64,000 nt of DNA, taken from NCBI GenBank assembly GCA_049472395.1, contig JBLIRR010000034.1:1-64000 (forward strand). The letters are read 5' to 3'. Position 1 is the stretch's first letter. Every line of letters starts with the position of its first letter. This stretch comes from JBLIRR01 sp049472395 (GTDB taxonomy: Bacteria > SZUA-182 > DTGQ01 > JBLIRR01). A model generated the notes under the pieces. The model saw nothing but the letters and a program-made list of their open reading frames with translations. It ran no database searches and had not been told where the DNA came from. The translations under genes and the position numbers were made by a program. Below are positions 52,872 through 61,788 of the stretch, in pieces.

Positions 52872-54719
52872 TCAAAAATACTCGGTGATCTTTCGTGCCT
52901 GGCTTTCAGCTTGCTCCTCCAAGGATTTCTCCGAATCGATAAACCATTCATCAATCATCCGGACCTCGCTTGTATGCGTATCAAAAAGGCGCATTCTGCA
53001 CAGGTCTCCTTCTTTGACCTTCATCCCTTCCATATAGAGGATATAACGGGCCTCCCGCAGCCGTGCACGCAGCCCCGGATCGGTTGAAGAGCCTGATATT
53101 GAGGAAAAAAGAAGATAAAGTTCCTGAAGGATATCCTCAAATCGTTCTCTTTCCAAAATCTTGATAGAATTGTACTCTAAAAGATTGCGTGTAAGGGCAT
53201 CAAAAATTTTTTTCTCACTGGTACTTTCGGGTGATGTAATAAGGAGCAGGGAAATGGGACCGGACGAGTGGGCACGAGAGGCATCCTCCTCTGTGTTTCG
53301 CTCATCCCACTCTTTTTTCCGCTCTATGTATTTTTCATCAAGCCGGTCCAATAAATCAAACATCTTCCCCGTATGCTCACTCCTGTCCCGGGATTCGCCA
53401 TGCCTGTCAATGCTTTGCATATGCAAAGGCTGGTTTCTTTTATAAAGAAAAGGCCCAATAATACCGAGTGCAATAGCGAATAAGAGGAGCAGGGGGTAGA
53501 GATAAAATTTGATATTAAAGGGTTTTGTGCTTCTCGTGTCACCCTGTTTGGGTGCACGGGTGAGTATGGCCTGTTGTTCCTGAACAGTGTCGGGTTTTTT
53601 CGGTTCATTGAGCATGGCCGATTCATTGCGAATATAACTAAATGTGGGATCTCCATAGAGGATATACGAGATCCAGAAGATGCTTTTCTGACCGGACTGA
53701 GGACCATACGCCATTCTGCTTTTTCTTAATGCCTCCCCAACCGGCTCACCACTATACAATGATTCATAAAATGTTGTGCAAAAACCACTATGATCTGATT
53801 GATCAACAATCTCCCACAATGTCCCGATATAATGTCTCACTCCTGCCAGTAAGAATGCATTTACCAAATCAAATGCTTCGGAGGCTTGTTTTTCAGCGCA
53901 ATCCCATGTTTCAATGTATCCTGTTTTACACCCGTTTGCAAAAATGAGGCATGGAAAGGCACATTCCCCGCCCGCCATATCATGAATATCTTTTGGGGTA
54001 AAATAGGCATCTGAGAGCACCCACCCGCACCTTCCCTTATCCTGCGGATCATAATCCGCGTGTCCGCAATAGTGAACAATATCATACTCTTTTAAATGTG
54101 ATTGAACATACCGGCGTGTCACTTTAAAAGTCTTTGTCTCCACTGAAATGATCCTGTTTTCTTCAGAGAAGCGCCTGCGCAATACCTCCCCTTCCCGGTA
54201 AGAGCTTTCAAGATTACCTTTGGGATCTGAGAGCACTAACATGCGCAAGGGATCAGACAGACGGCGATGTGGTTGAGGGGGGATATACTGCCTCATTTTC
54301 ACTATTCTGCCTGCATTAAATCGCAGGCACAAAAAGTTTTGACCATCGTGTATCATCTCCCAGGGGATATGCACTAAATGATCATCAAGATGAAATATAA
54401 TATAGCGGGCTTCGGTAAACTTGAGCGCTGTTTTAATCTCTGGGGGAAAAAGAACATTATATAATTGATGGCCAATCCGCTCGAGTTGTTTCAGGTCCTC
54501 ATCTGTCAAGGATGTGCTTTGATTCATATCGTCAAGGGTGTGCACAATCTCCCGGCATACTGTCTCAGTCTCCTTCCTCGCAAAGGTGCGGGTAATATAA
54601 TGGCGGGCCGTGGGCTCTTGGCCTTTCGGGTATTCACATGCGGAAAAGCTCAAGTGTGCCGCATCTTGTAGAATAATCTCAAGATCGAATATTACCTTGT
54701 CATTATACTCTGATACCAT
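52872..54719 (-). CDS. CHAT-domain caspase-like protease with C-terminal CsgG-like domain
   Basis: A 615-residue protein. N-terminal alpha/beta region about 1-150, then a CHAT (caspase-HetF-associated) peptidase domain about 155-362 with the catalytic dyad His220 (VHYCGHAD) and Cys264 (FANGCKTG) and the downstream LLAGVRHYIGTLWEI and LYGDPTF signatures. One transmembrane helix (about 403-426) separates it from a C-terminal domain (about 480-610; LLLITSPES, KILERERFEDILQEL, RYILYMEGM) resembling the CsgG/FlgO fold. The protease is thus cytoplasmic and the sensor or assembly part lies outside the inner membrane, or the reverse. Its start overlaps the VIT-vWA gene by 28 bases. Confidence 0.85.
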   Translation of the reverse strand: MVSEYNDKVIFDLEIILQDAAHLSFSACEYPKGQEPTARHYITRTFARKETETVCREIVHTLDDMNQSTSLTDEDLKQLERIGHQLYNVLFPPEIKTALKFTEARYIIFHLDDHLVHIPWEMIHDGQNFLCLRFNAGRIVKMRQYIPPQPHRRLSDPLRMLVLSDPKGNLESSYREGEVLRRRFSEENRIISVETKTFKVTRRYVQSHLKEYDIVHYCGHADYDPQDKGRCGWVLSDAYFTPKDIHDMAGGECAFPCLIFANGCKTGYIETWDCAEKQASEAFDLVNAFLLAGVRHYIGTLWEIVDQSDHSGFCTTFYESLYSGEPVGEALRKSRMAYGPQSGQKSIFWISYILYGDPTFSYIRNESAMLNEPKKPDTVQEQQAILTRAPKQGDTRSTKPFNIKFYLYPLLLLFAIALGIIGPFLYKRNQPLHMQSIDRHGESRDRSEHTGKMFDLLDRLDEKYIERKKEWDERNTEEDASRAHSSGPISLLLITSPESTSEKKIFDALTRNLLEYNSIKILERERFEDILQELYLLFSSISGSSTDPGLRARLREARYILYMEGMKVKEGDLCRMRLFDTHTSEVRMIDEWFIDSEKSLEEQAESQARKITEYF

Positions 54720-57418
54720 GGAAATTCTCGCATTATAGTAATATAAAAGGGATTATTATTAAGAAATAAAGAGGGTGAGGCAGGCTCATTATAACCGAAT
54801 TCATAGACAAATGGATCATTCGTGACCCTCAGGGTTTTCCCATCAGGCAAACATACAATAAGATTATTCCCCACAGATAAATAGTAGAGTATCCGGTAGG
54901 ACACCTCCTCCTTATAGGCGCGATATCGCTTACTCCCATGGCGCAATTGAATGGTAACAGGTCCCCCTTGATACTCGCTATCAATCCATAGAGTAGCCTT
55001 GAGGATAAAGACCTTGTCCTCGACGATCTTTATGCGGGCTGCCCCGCTTTTATCAATATAATCCACGGTTTCTATGCTATATTTATCCAGATTGGAGACG
55101 GTTGATGCCACATATAAGTCAGATACAACCAGGCTCGCAGCTACTGCATCGGGTCCGGTCTCGGCGCTCATTGAAAGCAACTCATAGGGAGCGCCCTTGT
55201 GTGACGCCTGGGGTGGCGATACACCGAGAGAAACATGAGGATGTGCGACCTGTGGCAATAAACTCCCATATATATATTGTTGAATAAACTGCCCGAAATA
55301 AGGCGCACTCCACAGCAGAGAATCATACGGTGCAGTCGAGGCTTCTTCTTGATCCTGCAAATTATTTCCAATTGCATAGGGTTGGACCTGCATGGTAAAA
55401 AAGGGCAATGTCCAATTATAGGAGGATGGATTGAGGGGCCCGGTGCCTGTGACATACTCATAGACGACCTGGTATTGAAGTTGTTGGCGGAACTTGTCAT
55501 AGGTTGCTGTTATTGAAAACTGGGGCCCGGATTCTTCTTCCTCCGGTCCTGCAGCCATTGTCACCGTATACCCCCCCTCAGGAGTGGCTTTTGAAGTATA
55601 CATCCACCAATTGGTGAGAGACGTAAGCTCCTTGTCGGAATATCCATTTTGACTTCGTCCTGCGGGGCTGTCCCCTGTGATCAAATAATAGGTAAGGGGA
55701 GTGAGTATCACGTAGTGTTTCGATAAGGCAACAATCTCTTCTTTTAATAGATGCGTATCCACCTCTTTATCAATCCCGAGTCTCAGCCTGTTTAATAAAG
55801 ACCCGATTTTACGTGCTGCCCAAAGACGCGTGCAAAAGTCATTCTCCGGCTCTTCACGGGGGAAAAAGAGGGGGAAGGTAAATGACCTTTCTTCTGTGTT
55901 CACACGCCCGATCAAAGTGATGAGTGCCTCAGTATCCTCATCTGCCGTGTATCTTCCCATAATGATAAGTTGTGTTCCTTTATAGAGATCAGGAAGCTCA
56001 AAAGGATAGGAATCATACACGTCGATCCCTTCATATGCCAGAGAAAGATCGGTTAATACAGGATGCGCGATTTTATCATACAGGAGCGCAACACTCTGTC
56101 CGATGTCCTGATCAGGCTGAACATAACTTGAGGTGCCTTTGTTTTTATGAGCTAATTGATCGAGTAAAATCGTGTTCACGTCATGACCAACGCCGAAAAT
56201 AAAAAAACGCACCTCCATGAGATTGTGTGCTCTTACCTGTTGGCTTATCTCATCCCTGTCCCGAATACCGACCTTCGGCTGTCCGTCGGTTAAAAAAAGC
56301 ATCATCGGAGTGCTCATAGTATCGTCAAAAAGAGAAAGGCCAGAAAGCAGCGCCTCGTTGATATTTGTGGAACCGCTCGCCTCGAGGCGGGCTATATATT
56401 CCCGGGCCTGCCCGATGGTATCCTCTGTTGCACGCAATAGATTCTTATAAATACCACTCTCATAGGTATACACCATGACCTCAGAATCAAATCTGACGAT
56501 ATTAAACCTATCGCCTTCCCTCAGCTTTGAAAGACAATACATGAGGGCGGCCTTTGCCTGTTCCATTTTAGCGCCCTTCATGCTCAGTGAGGTATCGAGC
56601 ACAAAGACAATGTCTTTGGGAATAATCTTCTCATAGGTGCTATTGAGAGAAGGATTTATCATTAATACATAAAAGCCATCTTCCCCCTCCCCTTTGTGAG
56701 TCAGAATATTCATCCCCAGCTCTTGTGAGGAGAGGTCATACACAAGAACAAAATCCTCCTGCGGCACTAATTCCTCTTCAGTGTATTCAACATGCACTGC
56801 TGCCCCTTCGTCCCGCCTTAGTGTCTTGATTTCATGTGTAGGAGAGTAAAGAAAACCAATGGGCGCTGCGGCTTCAATCTCTATATTCATATGAAACAGG
56901 CCGATAGGGCGGGCTGAGAATTTCCCCGTACTCAAAGGGTACCTCCATCGATACAATCCCGCATCATACTTCACTATCTCCTCATAGTTGAATATCACCT
57001 GTGTCTCACTCTGGGCCGGAACCGGAGAAAGACGCATACGGAACAGTCCCTTATCTACATATTCAAGGAGCCTGGGATCATCGCCCCCCCGAACCAATGA
57101 TTCATATAATGCGCTCGCTTCTCTTTTATCCACGATCTCTCCCGCGATACTTTGCCCGTCAACCAGACAAGAAAAATTCGTGATACTTGCTGCTTCAGGA
57201 AGCGGAAAGAGAAAGAGTGCTTCGATATCCTCGGAGCTTTCATTGTGAAAGGTCTGTTCAATCTGGACCGTGGCCACCTGGTCTCCAATAGTGGCCTGTA
57301 TGGTAAGTGAGGTTATGGAAAATGGTTTTCTCTCATTGATGAGAAGCTGGGCCCATACTCTCCCTGGAATATATATGAGAGCCGCGGCACATATACCCCA
57401 GATTAAAAAGCACTTCAT
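54692..57418 (-). CDS. VIT and von Willebrand A domain protein
   Basis: A 908-residue exported protein. Signal peptide about 4-23; VIT domain about 30-155 (ITSLTIQATIGDQVATVQIE, ALFLFPLPEAASI); vWA domain about 268-445 with a complete MIDAS metal site (DTSLS 275-279, Thr351, Asp378 in TDG), so it can bind a protein ligand through a divalent cation. A long beta-rich C-terminal region follows, including a repeat of VIT-like strands. No sortase or PEP-CTERM tail is present, unlike many VIT-vWA proteins. It starts 11 bases after the anti-sigma gene and overlaps the CHAT gene. Role inferred: periplasmic sensor or adaptor of the CHAT module. Confidence 0.88.
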   Translation of the reverse strand: MKCFLIWGICAAALIYIPGRVWAQLLINERKPFSITSLTIQATIGDQVATVQIEQTFHNESSEDIEALFLFPLPEAASITNFSCLVDGQSIAGEIVDKREASALYESLVRGGDDPRLLEYVDKGLFRMRLSPVPAQSETQVIFNYEEIVKYDAGLYRWRYPLSTGKFSARPIGLFHMNIEIEAAAPIGFLYSPTHEIKTLRRDEGAAVHVEYTEEELVPQEDFVLVYDLSSQELGMNILTHKGEGEDGFYVLMINPSLNSTYEKIIPKDIVFVLDTSLSMKGAKMEQAKAALMYCLSKLREGDRFNIVRFDSEVMVYTYESGIYKNLLRATEDTIGQAREYIARLEASGSTNINEALLSGLSLFDDTMSTPMMLFLTDGQPKVGIRDRDEISQQVRAHNLMEVRFFIFGVGHDVNTILLDQLAHKNKGTSSYVQPDQDIGQSVALLYDKIAHPVLTDLSLAYEGIDVYDSYPFELPDLYKGTQLIIMGRYTADEDTEALITLIGRVNTEERSFTFPLFFPREEPENDFCTRLWAARKIGSLLNRLRLGIDKEVDTHLLKEEIVALSKHYVILTPLTYYLITGDSPAGRSQNGYSDKELTSLTNWWMYTSKATPEGGYTVTMAAGPEEEESGPQFSITATYDKFRQQLQYQVVYEYVTGTGPLNPSSYNWTLPFFTMQVQPYAIGNNLQDQEEASTAPYDSLLWSAPYFGQFIQQYIYGSLLPQVAHPHVSLGVSPPQASHKGAPYELLSMSAETGPDAVAASLVVSDLYVASTVSNLDKYSIETVDYIDKSGAARIKIVEDKVFILKATLWIDSEYQGGPVTIQLRHGSKRYRAYKEEVSYRILYYLSVGNNLIVCLPDGKTLRVTNDPFVYEFGYNEPASPSLFLNNNPFYITIMREFPWYQSIMTR

Positions 57419-57429
57419 TTTTCTGCCCT

Positions 57430-58119
57430 CTAATCTCTAAGATCAATCTGCACAGATCCAATCTCTTTTTTATTGTGGGCAATCTTGATACAATATTCAC
57501 CTGATTCCAATCCTTTAAAACGCGCCTCCCTGTCCCTGATCATCTCTTCTAACACGTGAACCGGCCTGCTGTGGGAATCCATTTTGCATAATGTAAAACA
57601 GACATTTGTGAGCGCCGGTTTCTCGGGTGGGCCTTCAATTCTTACCAGAATGTCAATCTCGGTATTGCTTGATTTTTTTATCTCAGCTTCAATATGGTAT
57701 CCTTGAATACTCTTATAAAAGGCCTTCTTTGAATGTGCCGCTACATCCTTTGCGCTTCTTACTGCTAATGCAGGTTGAGGAATCAGGATGCCATTATGGT
57801 GCAGGATATCCAACTTTTCCTGGAAAAAGCGAAGACATATGTGCAATATAATCTCTTTTTTCTTTGTCTTTCTCTCCTTTACGAGGTCAAGAATACGACG
57901 CTGCAATTGTTGCGGTACCTGAAGCCATGCCCCCTCATTAACAATATCGTCCTGACATCGTGTCGCAAAGATGACCTCATCCACACACAAAGCACATTGT
58001 GAAAGATGGCCCTCTATATTAGCTCTCTCCTCATCTGACACCCGATTATAAATATACCGGGAGAGCAATTCCTCATCAAGACAACCTTTTCTCGTTTTTT
58101 GATCCTTATCGTTGTTCAT
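57430..58119 (-). CDS. Zinc-finger (zf-HC2) anti-sigma factor
   Basis: A 229-residue protein. The N-terminal anti-sigma zinc site reads Cys13, His38, Cys42 and Cys45 (IEGHLSQCALC), the pattern of zf-HC2 anti-sigma factors that hold ECF sigma factors. A helical middle follows (about 60-110). The C-terminal half is beta-rich (IDILVRIEGPP, ARFKGLESGEYCIKIAHNKK) like a small carboxypeptidase-regulatory or filamin-type fold. No transmembrane helix is visible, so this would be a soluble, perhaps redox- or ligand-responsive anti-sigma. It lies about 90 bases after the sigma factor gene and 11 bases before the VIT-vWA gene, typical of a sigma/anti-sigma-led operon. Confidence 0.85.
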   Translation of the reverse strand: MNNDKDQKTRKGCLDEELLSRYIYNRVSDEERANIEGHLSQCALCVDEVIFATRCQDDIVNEGAWLQVPQQLQRRILDLVKERKTKKKEIILHICLRFFQEKLDILHHNGILIPQPALAVRSAKDVAAHSKKAFYKSIQGYHIEAEIKKSSNTEIDILVRIEGPPEKPALTNVCFTLCKMDSHSRPVHVLEEMIRDREARFKGLESGEYCIKIAHNKKEIGSVQIDLRD

Positions 58120-58209
58120 ATAAAATCCATCACTTCGATAGTGTATTTATGTATCCTCTCACGCAGAGGGTATAACTCATTCTAATAGACGAACCCCATA
58201 TGACTTTTT

Positions 58210-58800
58210 TCAACACATCTCTCCTAAATTCTTCCTTAACTTCTCAATGCCGTTTGTTTTCCAGTTATGGATTGTTGAGGTACTCTGCTTCAAAAGGCCG
58301 GCAATCTCAGAGAGAGTATATCCTTCGATGATTAATCTTAATACGAGTCTCTCTGATCCTTCTAGTAGAGCTTCAATGCCTCTTTGAAGCTGATTTGAAA
58401 GAAGCTCAGTATCGATTGACACCTTGGTATCTGTCACGAGCGACCAGATATTATCGTCCAAATACGACCTTTTTTTCTCCCAGGCAGTTCTTGTAAAGTC
58501 AATAACCTGTCTGTTCGACATAATCCCGATCCAACTGCAAAAAACCTTTCGATCATTGCTGTGAAAGCCTCTTAATTTTCTGTAATTATCTTCAAGCAGG
58601 GAAATGATCACTCGCTGATAGCAATCCTCTATACTTTCTTGCCGTGCTTCTATCCCCATCTTTTTAAAAGTTCTATTGATACAATAAAATATAAGACGGC
58701 CGTATTTCTCAACGAAGAAGGTCCATGCATCATCATCGCCCTCAATCATATCCTGAATGAGTTCTCGTATATTTTCTTGATTAGCGTAATTTTTACTCAT
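58210..58800 (-). CDS. ECF-like RNA polymerase sigma factor
   Basis: A 196-residue sigma-70 family factor. Region 2 about 20-112 (DDAWTFFVEKYGRLIFYCIN, CSWIGIMSNRQVIDFTR) and region 4 about 135-192 with helix-turn-helix YTLSEIAGLLKQSTSTIHNW; regions 1 and 3 are absent, as in ECF factors. The ESIEDCYQRV insert between 2.1 and 2.2 is unusual in wording. It leads a leftward operon with an anti-sigma factor, VIT-vWA and CHAT proteins, and is divergent from the FHA gene. It probably drives its own operon and perhaps the divergent one, but no promoter motif could be matched. Confidence 0.88.
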   Translation of the reverse strand: MSKNYANQENIRELIQDMIEGDDDAWTFFVEKYGRLIFYCINRTFKKMGIEARQESIEDCYQRVIISLLEDNYRKLRGFHSNDRKVFCSWIGIMSNRQVIDFTRTAWEKKRSYLDDNIWSLVTDTKVSIDTELLSNQLQRGIEALLEGSERLVLRLIIEGYTLSEIAGLLKQSTSTIHNWKTNGIEKLRKNLGEMC

Positions 58801-59011
58801 TGTTCAAAGGGGGTCACTCTCTACTATTACTATCTTAATATAATTACTAAAATATTACAAATAGAACAGCAATCCTGTAATCATTTCCATTCTGACATTT
58901 GGATTGTAAAATGAGCATTGCGGAGCTGCGAAGTGAATAGGGGAATTTGCCGATCACTAATATAGTACTTACTATTTTCATACTATAACCTCTTCTAAGG
59001 GAGGATTACTT

Positions 59012-59392
59012 ATGAGTGAATTAATTCAATTGCTCGATGGCGTGGCAATAAAAAGATTTGCAATAGACAAGCCAATGGTTCGAATAGGCCGTAATCCGAA
59101 TAGTGATATCTATATTGAGGATAAAGTGGTCAGCAAAGAACATGCAGTTATTGAGACTGAGGAAGACCCGGATCAGGGGGGGGGTCAATCGTGCTATATC
59201 AGGGATCTGGGGAGCATAAACAGCACCTATGTGAACGGTAAGAAAATCACGCGCCAGAAATTAAAGAATAATGACTTTGTGCGTATCGGCATTAATACAT
59301 TCAAATTTATCGAAGGAAATGACAATCAAAGCGATCAAACGTTAAAAATGCATAAAACCTGGCTTCCAAAGGTGTTCTATACAAAAGAATGA
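59012..59392 (+). CDS. FHA-domain phosphothreonine-binding protein
   Basis: A 126-residue single FHA domain with all binding residues: Gly26-Arg27 (IGRNPNSDI), Ser41 and His44 (SKEH), Asn70-Ser-Thr (INSTYVNG). It binds phosphothreonine peptides made by Ser/Thr kinases such as those at 4274-8286 in this window, although that link is only a possibility. GGGAGG precedes the ATG. The gene lies 22 bases before the CHASE2-AAA+ gene and the two are almost certainly co-transcribed, divergent from the sigma/CHAT operon. Confidence 0.92.
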   Translation: MSELIQLLDGVAIKRFAIDKPMVRIGRNPNSDIYIEDKVVSKEHAVIETEEDPDQGGGQSCYIRDLGSINSTYVNGKKITRQKLKNNDFVRIGINTFKFIEGNDNQSDQTLKMHKTWLPKVFYTKE

Positions 59393-59414
59393 TATCATTA
59401 TTCTTTAATTTACC

Positions 59415-61769
59415 ATGTACAAATTATATATAATAAATGATAGGGAAGGGAACAAAAAAACTGAAATTATAATATATTCAGTGTGTGGTCTCATCGCCTC
59501 TTTCCTCATCGTGTGCGTGAGTCTAATATTCTCCACTGCATTCACGAATTGGGAATGCGTCACCTTTGATTGGAGAATGAAATGCAGGGGAGAGCTGACC
59601 CTGCATTCGAGATTAATTCCCATTACTATAGATCGAGAAAGTATAGAACATTTTGGGGATGTACCCTGGGATCTTTCAGTGCATGCTGAAATGATAGAAA
59701 AGCTCTCTTTCAGAAAAGCCCACACTATTGTATACAATAATATATTCCAACCAGGACCTCATGAAGAAAATGATGATCTTCTCATTGAGGCAACAATGAA
59801 GGCGAAAAATGTTTACTATCCCGTTAACTTCGATTTTAAAACCTCCCCCTTGCGTGCATTCAGGAGTGAAGAGAAGGTACCTCTTGAGCAATTGGCTCCG
59901 TATGGACTTGGGAAATTTGTTGGCGATAAAAAAAATATTTTATCGGTTGAAAGGGCAAAGGCGCCTTTTGACAGTCTCTGCGAGGAATCAGCCGGATTGG
60001 GGCATATATGCCTGATTAGTGATGATGACGGAGTAATAAGGAAGGTCCCGCTGATAGTGGAGATGAATGAAATGCTTTTCCCATCATTGTCCCTAAGAGT
60101 AGTGATGAATTATCTCAATGTGTCCAATGAACAGATGGATATAAGAATTGGCAAAAGTATTACATTAAAAGGGGCTCATATGCCCGGAAAAGCAACGATC
60201 CAGGATATTGTGATACCGATTGACGATAAGGGTATGATGCTGATTAATTATGACGGAGAATGGGATAGATGCTCCCCCCATTACAATTCATTCAAGGAAA
60301 TCTTTGAGGAAGATACACTTTACCTGAAAGATACGATTGTCATGGTCAACACGGTCATCTCCGAATATGACATTAAATCAACGCCCTTTTCAGAGAATTT
60401 TCCGGTCGGAGGAATCCATATAAATTGTATTAATACTATCCTCACCGAGAATTTTTTAAAAGAGGCCAACTCTTTTATCACACTCGCATTTATTGTGGTC
60501 CTCGCTATCATCGGGGCCTTAAGCGGATTGCTGAATAAATGGTCTGTAAAGATCATCACTTCTCTGTGTCTCCTTGTTGTTTATCTTATGGTAAATTTTT
60601 ATTTTTTTAGCATGTGGGGTCTGATAATAGAGGTTATCCCTCCCTGTCTCGCCCTTATTCTAAGCTGTATGCTTGCCTCTCTGCTCCCAGTATTCATTGG
60701 AGGCAGTGAAAAGAAAGTGCCGGTGATGAATGAGCACCCAAAAATTAAGAAAGAATTAATAGAAGTCAATAAGAAAATAATGGAAAAGGAGAAGGAGATT
60801 ACCATTACATTGGCAGGTCTCTCGAATCAGCGCCAGCATATAGCACACCTGCCCTTGAAAGAAAAGCTTCGCGGCGAAATGGAAGAGAAGGAGAATCTTG
60901 AGAAAAAAAAAGTTATGATTCTTCGCCAGCTCTCTCCCCTTGATATAAAAATACTCAGAAAGGAAGCTGAAAAATACGGCATTATTACAAAGAACCTGAG
61001 ACTCTTGGATGCTTTTGACCTTGCCCGGAAGATTGCGTTGACTGATCATACTATTCTTCTCATCGGTGAGGAAGGATCTGAAAAGGAGCTTTTTGCCGGG
61101 GCAATTCATGCTGTGAGCAACAGAAAGAATGCACCCTTTGTGAAGATAAATTTTGCCTCACTCTCAGCAGACCAAAGCGAGAGTGAGCTCTTCGGAGACA
61201 CTCAGAGTGCCTCTTCCGAGGCTGACGAAGAAAAAGAAGGGCTCTTTAAGAAGGCAGATAAAGGGACTTTCTTCCTCGATAATATAGATGCTCTTGCCTA
61301 TTATATTCAACCAAAGCTTCTCAAGATCCTTCAAGAGGGGGAGATAGGAATGCTCGAAAACATGAGTGCAATTTATATTAATGTCAGGGTAATCGCTGCA
61401 ACAGGGGGGAACTTGGAAGAAATGGTGCATAATGGAGAATTTAATGCACTTCTCTTGAAGCGACTCAATAGCTTCCCTATCTTTATTCCGCCTTTACGGG
61501 AGAGAATGGAAGATATCCCCCATTTGGTAGATTTTTTCATCGACCGACATAAGGGGGACAAGGAGATAAGAGCGATTTCAAAAGAGGCGGTTGAAATTCT
61601 CCAAAAACATACCTGGCCCGGAAATGTCGATGAGCTCGAGAAGGTCATTATAAATGCCATTAAAACCACGCACAACGAGGAAATTCAACTGGAAGATATT
61701 CAGATAAATTCCCGAAAAATACGCAAACGAAGAAAATCAAAAAAACTTGCACCTGAGCTGACGACATAA
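59415..61769 (+). CDS. CHASE2 membrane protein with degenerate sigma-54-activator AAA+ domain
   Basis: A 784-residue membrane protein. N-terminal helix about 19-42; extracytoplasmic CHASE2 sensor about 45-345; three transmembrane helices (about 350-435); coiled coil about 445-510; then a domain clearly derived from sigma-54 activators (about 520-775, ending WPGNVDELEKVIINAI). Key motifs are lost: Walker A is GEEGSEKE instead of GETGTGKE, Walker B is FFLDNI rather than FLDEI, and the GAFTGA loop is replaced by an acidic stretch (TQSASSEADEEKE). There is no helix-turn-helix. It therefore cannot act as an ordinary activator and may be a membrane signalling scaffold for the CHAT module. Confidence 0.88.
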   Translation: MYKLYIINDREGNKKTEIIIYSVCGLIASFLIVCVSLIFSTAFTNWECVTFDWRMKCRGELTLHSRLIPITIDRESIEHFGDVPWDLSVHAEMIEKLSFRKAHTIVYNNIFQPGPHEENDDLLIEATMKAKNVYYPVNFDFKTSPLRAFRSEEKVPLEQLAPYGLGKFVGDKKNILSVERAKAPFDSLCEESAGLGHICLISDDDGVIRKVPLIVEMNEMLFPSLSLRVVMNYLNVSNEQMDIRIGKSITLKGAHMPGKATIQDIVIPIDDKGMMLINYDGEWDRCSPHYNSFKEIFEEDTLYLKDTIVMVNTVISEYDIKSTPFSENFPVGGIHINCINTILTENFLKEANSFITLAFIVVLAIIGALSGLLNKWSVKIITSLCLLVVYLMVNFYFFSMWGLIIEVIPPCLALILSCMLASLLPVFIGGSEKKVPVMNEHPKIKKELIEVNKKIMEKEKEITITLAGLSNQRQHIAHLPLKEKLRGEMEEKENLEKKKVMILRQLSPLDIKILRKEAEKYGIITKNLRLLDAFDLARKIALTDHTILLIGEEGSEKELFAGAIHAVSNRKNAPFVKINFASLSADQSESELFGDTQSASSEADEEKEGLFKKADKGTFFLDNIDALAYYIQPKLLKILQEGEIGMLENMSAIYINVRVIAATGGNLEEMVHNGEFNALLLKRLNSFPIFIPPLRERMEDIPHLVDFFIDRHKGDKEIRAISKEAVEILQKHTWPGNVDELEKVIINAIKTTHNEEIQLEDIQINSRKIRKRRKSKKLAPELTT

Positions 61770-61788
61770 TTTTTGTGAATTGCTCATT

